NCBI GenBank assembly: GCA_016207545.1
Contig: JACQPO010000002.1
Location: forward strand, 1 to 6,308
DNA length: 6,308 bases
DNA from: Methanobacteriota archaeon
Lineage (GTDB): Archaea; Thermoplasmatota; Thermoplasmata; RBG-16-68-12; EA-27
Direction of reading: 5' to 3'
A program made the position numbers and the translations under genes. Under the pieces are notes generated by a model that saw nothing but the letters and a program-made list of their open reading frames with translations, ran no database searches and had not been told where the DNA came from. The stretch's first letter is position 1. Every line of letters begins with the position of its first letter. Positions 5,567 through 6,308 of this stretch are shown here, in pieces.

Positions 5567-5588
5567 AAAGGGGGGAAAGGGGGGAAGG
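5545..5588 (+). repeat. G-run tract over the start of the second pilin gene (possible G-quadruplex)
   Basis: The plus strand shows G-runs of 4, 6, 6, 6 and 2, separated by A-rich linkers: G4 (5545-5548), G6 (5550-5555), G6 (5570-5575), G6 (5579-5584) and GG (5587-5588). On the mRNA strand this is two copies of CCCCCCUUU directly before the AUG at 5566, then another C6 run within codons 4-6. Four runs of four or more G satisfy the simple quadruplex pattern, although one linker is 14 nt long. Homopolymer runs of this length can also slip during replication. Confidence 0.6.
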
Positions 5589-5601
5589 TTGGTTCCCCGA
5601 T

Positions 5602-6087
5602 TTACGGAACGGTGCGCTCCGTGATGCGGCCGCCGCTCGCCTTCCAGAGCAGGATGATGTTGTACGAGTTCGGGTTGGCGACGCCCCGCACGGTGAAGAA
5701 GTCGCCGCCCGTCAGCTTCCCGTCCCCGTTCAAATCATCGTACAGCAACGTGACGCCACCGCTCGTCCCGACACTGCCGTCCGCAAGGGCGGCCGAGAAC
5801 AGGGTCGTTGGCGATCCCGTCGTGTTCTGGAGCACAACTTGGAAGCTCGTCAGGGTGACCGATCGGTCTACGCCTCCGATATCCACGGTGTACTCCCCTG
5901 CTATCTGCGTGGCCTCTGCGGGTCCTAACCCCACGGTGGGCGGCTGGGTGCCGCCTCCGCCGATCAGGCCCGTGACCATGACATACAGCACGGCTGCCAG
6001 CACCACAGTGATCGCCACCATCAGGATGGTAGCAATCACCGGAGACACTGCTTTCTCATCCTTGCGGATGATCCAGCTTTTCTTCAT
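5602..6087 (-). CDS. Archaeal type IV pilin-like protein with EF-hand-like calcium loop
   Basis: The 161-residue product starts at ATG 6087-6085, chosen because GGAGG lies 8 nt upstream and the leader MKKSWIIRKDEKA fits; the frame is open for 27 more codons, but these cover the promoter and 5' hairpin. KA|VSPVIATILMVAITVVLAAVLYVMVTG is a classic archaeal prepilin site (cut after Ala13) with the pilin N-terminal helix that both anchors the precursor and packs the filament core. After a GGGG turn comes a beta-rich head (VDRSVTLTSFQVVLQN), then DLNGDGKLTGGD (118-129), which has acidic or polar residues at positions 1, 3, 5, 7, 9 and 12 and Gly at 6, as in EF-hand or dockerin calcium loops. The end, FFTVRGVANPNSYNIILLWKASGG, is shared with the second pilin. 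Secretion ATPase genes are not in view. Function as adhesion filament versus pseudopilin cannot be decided. Confidence 0.92.
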   Translation of the reverse strand: MKKSWIIRKDEKAVSPVIATILMVAITVVLAAVLYVMVTGLIGGGGTQPPTVGLGPAEATQIAGEYTVDIGGVDRSVTLTSFQVVLQNTTGSPTTLFSAALADGSVGTSGGVTLLYDDLNGDGKLTGGDFFTVRGVANPNSYNIILLWKASGGRITERTVP

Positions 6088-6095
6088 GGTTGGGT

Positions 6096-6100
6096 CCTCC
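6096..6100 (-). promoter_or_regulatory. Shine-Dalgarno site of the first pilin gene
   Basis: GGAGG on the minus strand lies 8 nt before the ATG at 6087 and immediately after a leader hairpin. It fixes the start at 6087 rather than at the upstream ATG at 6168. Confidence 0.75.
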
Positions 6101-6117
6101 GGTGGGTTTTCCCCACC
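6101..6117 (-). promoter_or_regulatory. 5' leader stem-loop of the pilin mRNA
   Basis: On the minus strand GGTGGG pairs with CCCACC across a GAAAA loop, a perfect 6-bp stem that directly abuts the GGAGG ribosome site. The TATA-like box at 6142-6149 predicts a transcript start near 6119, so the hairpin would sit at the extreme 5' end of the mRNA. It may protect the end or tune ribosome access; both are inference. Confidence 0.5.
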
Positions 6118-6141
6118 TTGCCGCCCACTTAAGGGGCTGCT

Positions 6142-6155
6142 GGATAAACGTTTCG
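6142..6155 (-). promoter_or_regulatory. BRE/TATA-like promoter of the pilin pair
   Basis: On the minus strand the bases read CGAAACGTTTATCC, close to the archaeal BRE plus TATA arrangement. The box centre near 6146 predicts a start near 6119 and a leader of about 32 nt. It lies between the end of the ATPase gene and the first pilin gene, so the pilins have their own promoter. Confidence 0.6.
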
Positions 6156-6190
6156 GACAAAATATCATTCGCGAGGATTAGGGCGTGGAA

Positions 6191-6307
6191 TCATTCGATT
6201 TCGAGCCCGCCTTTGGTCAGGGTCAGCGGGTAGATTCCGGTCTTCTCGGGATGGTTCCGGACTTTGCGAATAACCAGGTACCGCTTGAACGAGGCCCCCT
6301 CTCTGAC
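6191..6307 (-). CDS. C-terminal fragment, probable KaiC/RAD55-like RecA-superfamily ATPase (5' end outside window)
   Basis: The last 38 codons of a gene enter from the right edge and stop at TGA 6193-6191. The tail reads SFKRYLVIRKVRNHPEKTGIYPLTLTKGGLEIE. The pattern R-x-L-x-[VI]-x-K-x-R, a short polar turn, Y-P-L-x-[IL], then GG-[IL]-x-[IV] is the end of the RecA-fold core in many archaeal KaiC/RAD55/GvpD-type ATPases, where it forms the last strands. No Walker motif can be seen because it lies outside the window, so the call rests on one short signature. The gene is 103 bp upstream of the pilin start on the same strand. A short T-rich run (TATTTT on the minus strand near 6163-6168) after the stop could act as its terminator. 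An unrelated protein with a similar beta tail cannot be excluded. Confidence 0.5.
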   Translation of the reverse strand, partial: VREGASFKRYLVIRKVRNHPEKTGIYPLTLTKGGLEIE

Positions 6308-6308
6308 G

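Noticed and set aside
6088..6168. Longer first pilin starting at ATG 6168
   Set aside because: The extra 27 residues cover the TATA-like box, predicted transcript start and leader hairpin; the start at 6087 has GGAGG at good spacing and gives a normal prepilin leader.
5612..6181. Plus-strand open frame of 189 codons
   Set aside because: It is the exact antisense shadow of the first pilin, which has promoter, ribosome site, leader and family motifs on the other strand.

Overview
The window reads as a piece of a GC-rich archaeal chromosome, probably from an uncultured Thermoplasmatota-like or other euryarchaeal lineage. The placement is inferred from four things. There is an archaeal-type Tsr3 rRNA-modification enzyme. 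Two secreted proteins carry the archaeal type IV pilin N-terminus (VSPVIATILMVAITV type). TATA-like boxes sit about 27 nt before predicted transcription starts, and one gene looks leaderless. A well-formed C/D box guide RNA is also present. Nothing looks like a mobile element, CRISPR array, tRNA or rRNA.

Layout. Bases 2-217 (+) hold the C-terminal end of a VKOR-family disulfide-forming membrane protein with a CxxC motif. It overlaps tail to tail by 25 bp with a minus-strand pair: a CYTH/class IV adenylate cyclase-like protein (193-747) and, upstream of it and coupled by a 4-bp GTGA overlap, Tsr3 (744-1259). A short divergent intergenic region (1260-1388) with an ATTAAT box leads into a 917-residue surface protein (1389-4142, +). 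That protein has a signal peptide, a BNR/sialidase-like propeller region, four tandem repeats of about 80 residues, one transmembrane helix, and a cytoplasmic zinc ribbon followed by a SHOCT-like tail.

The 148-bp gap after it is not empty. Bases 4183-4241 fit an archaeal C/D box sRNA: boxes C, D', C' and D, guides of 11 and 12 nt, and a 5-bp closing stem in correct kink-turn register. Its own TATA-like box predicts a start exactly at the stem. Next come an RDD-family membrane protein (about 4291-4755, +) and a small DUF3303-like alpha/beta-barrel protein (about 4795-5049, +). In both, the promoter position argues for the second ATG rather than the first.

On the minus strand from the right edge are the C-terminal tail of a probable KaiC/RAD55-like RecA-superfamily ATPase (6191-6307), a type IV pilin-like protein (5602-6087) with its own promoter, 5' hairpin and strong Shine-Dalgarno site, and a second pilin-like protein (5087-5566) 35 bp downstream. 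The two pilins share a C-terminal module containing an EF-hand/dockerin-like calcium loop, intact in the first and degenerate in the second. They probably form one operon making related surface filaments or pseudopilins. The second pilin's start codon lies inside a striking C6T3 (G-rich on the other strand) tract.

The least expected items are the C/D sRNA, the calcium-loop pilin pair and the G-run tract.
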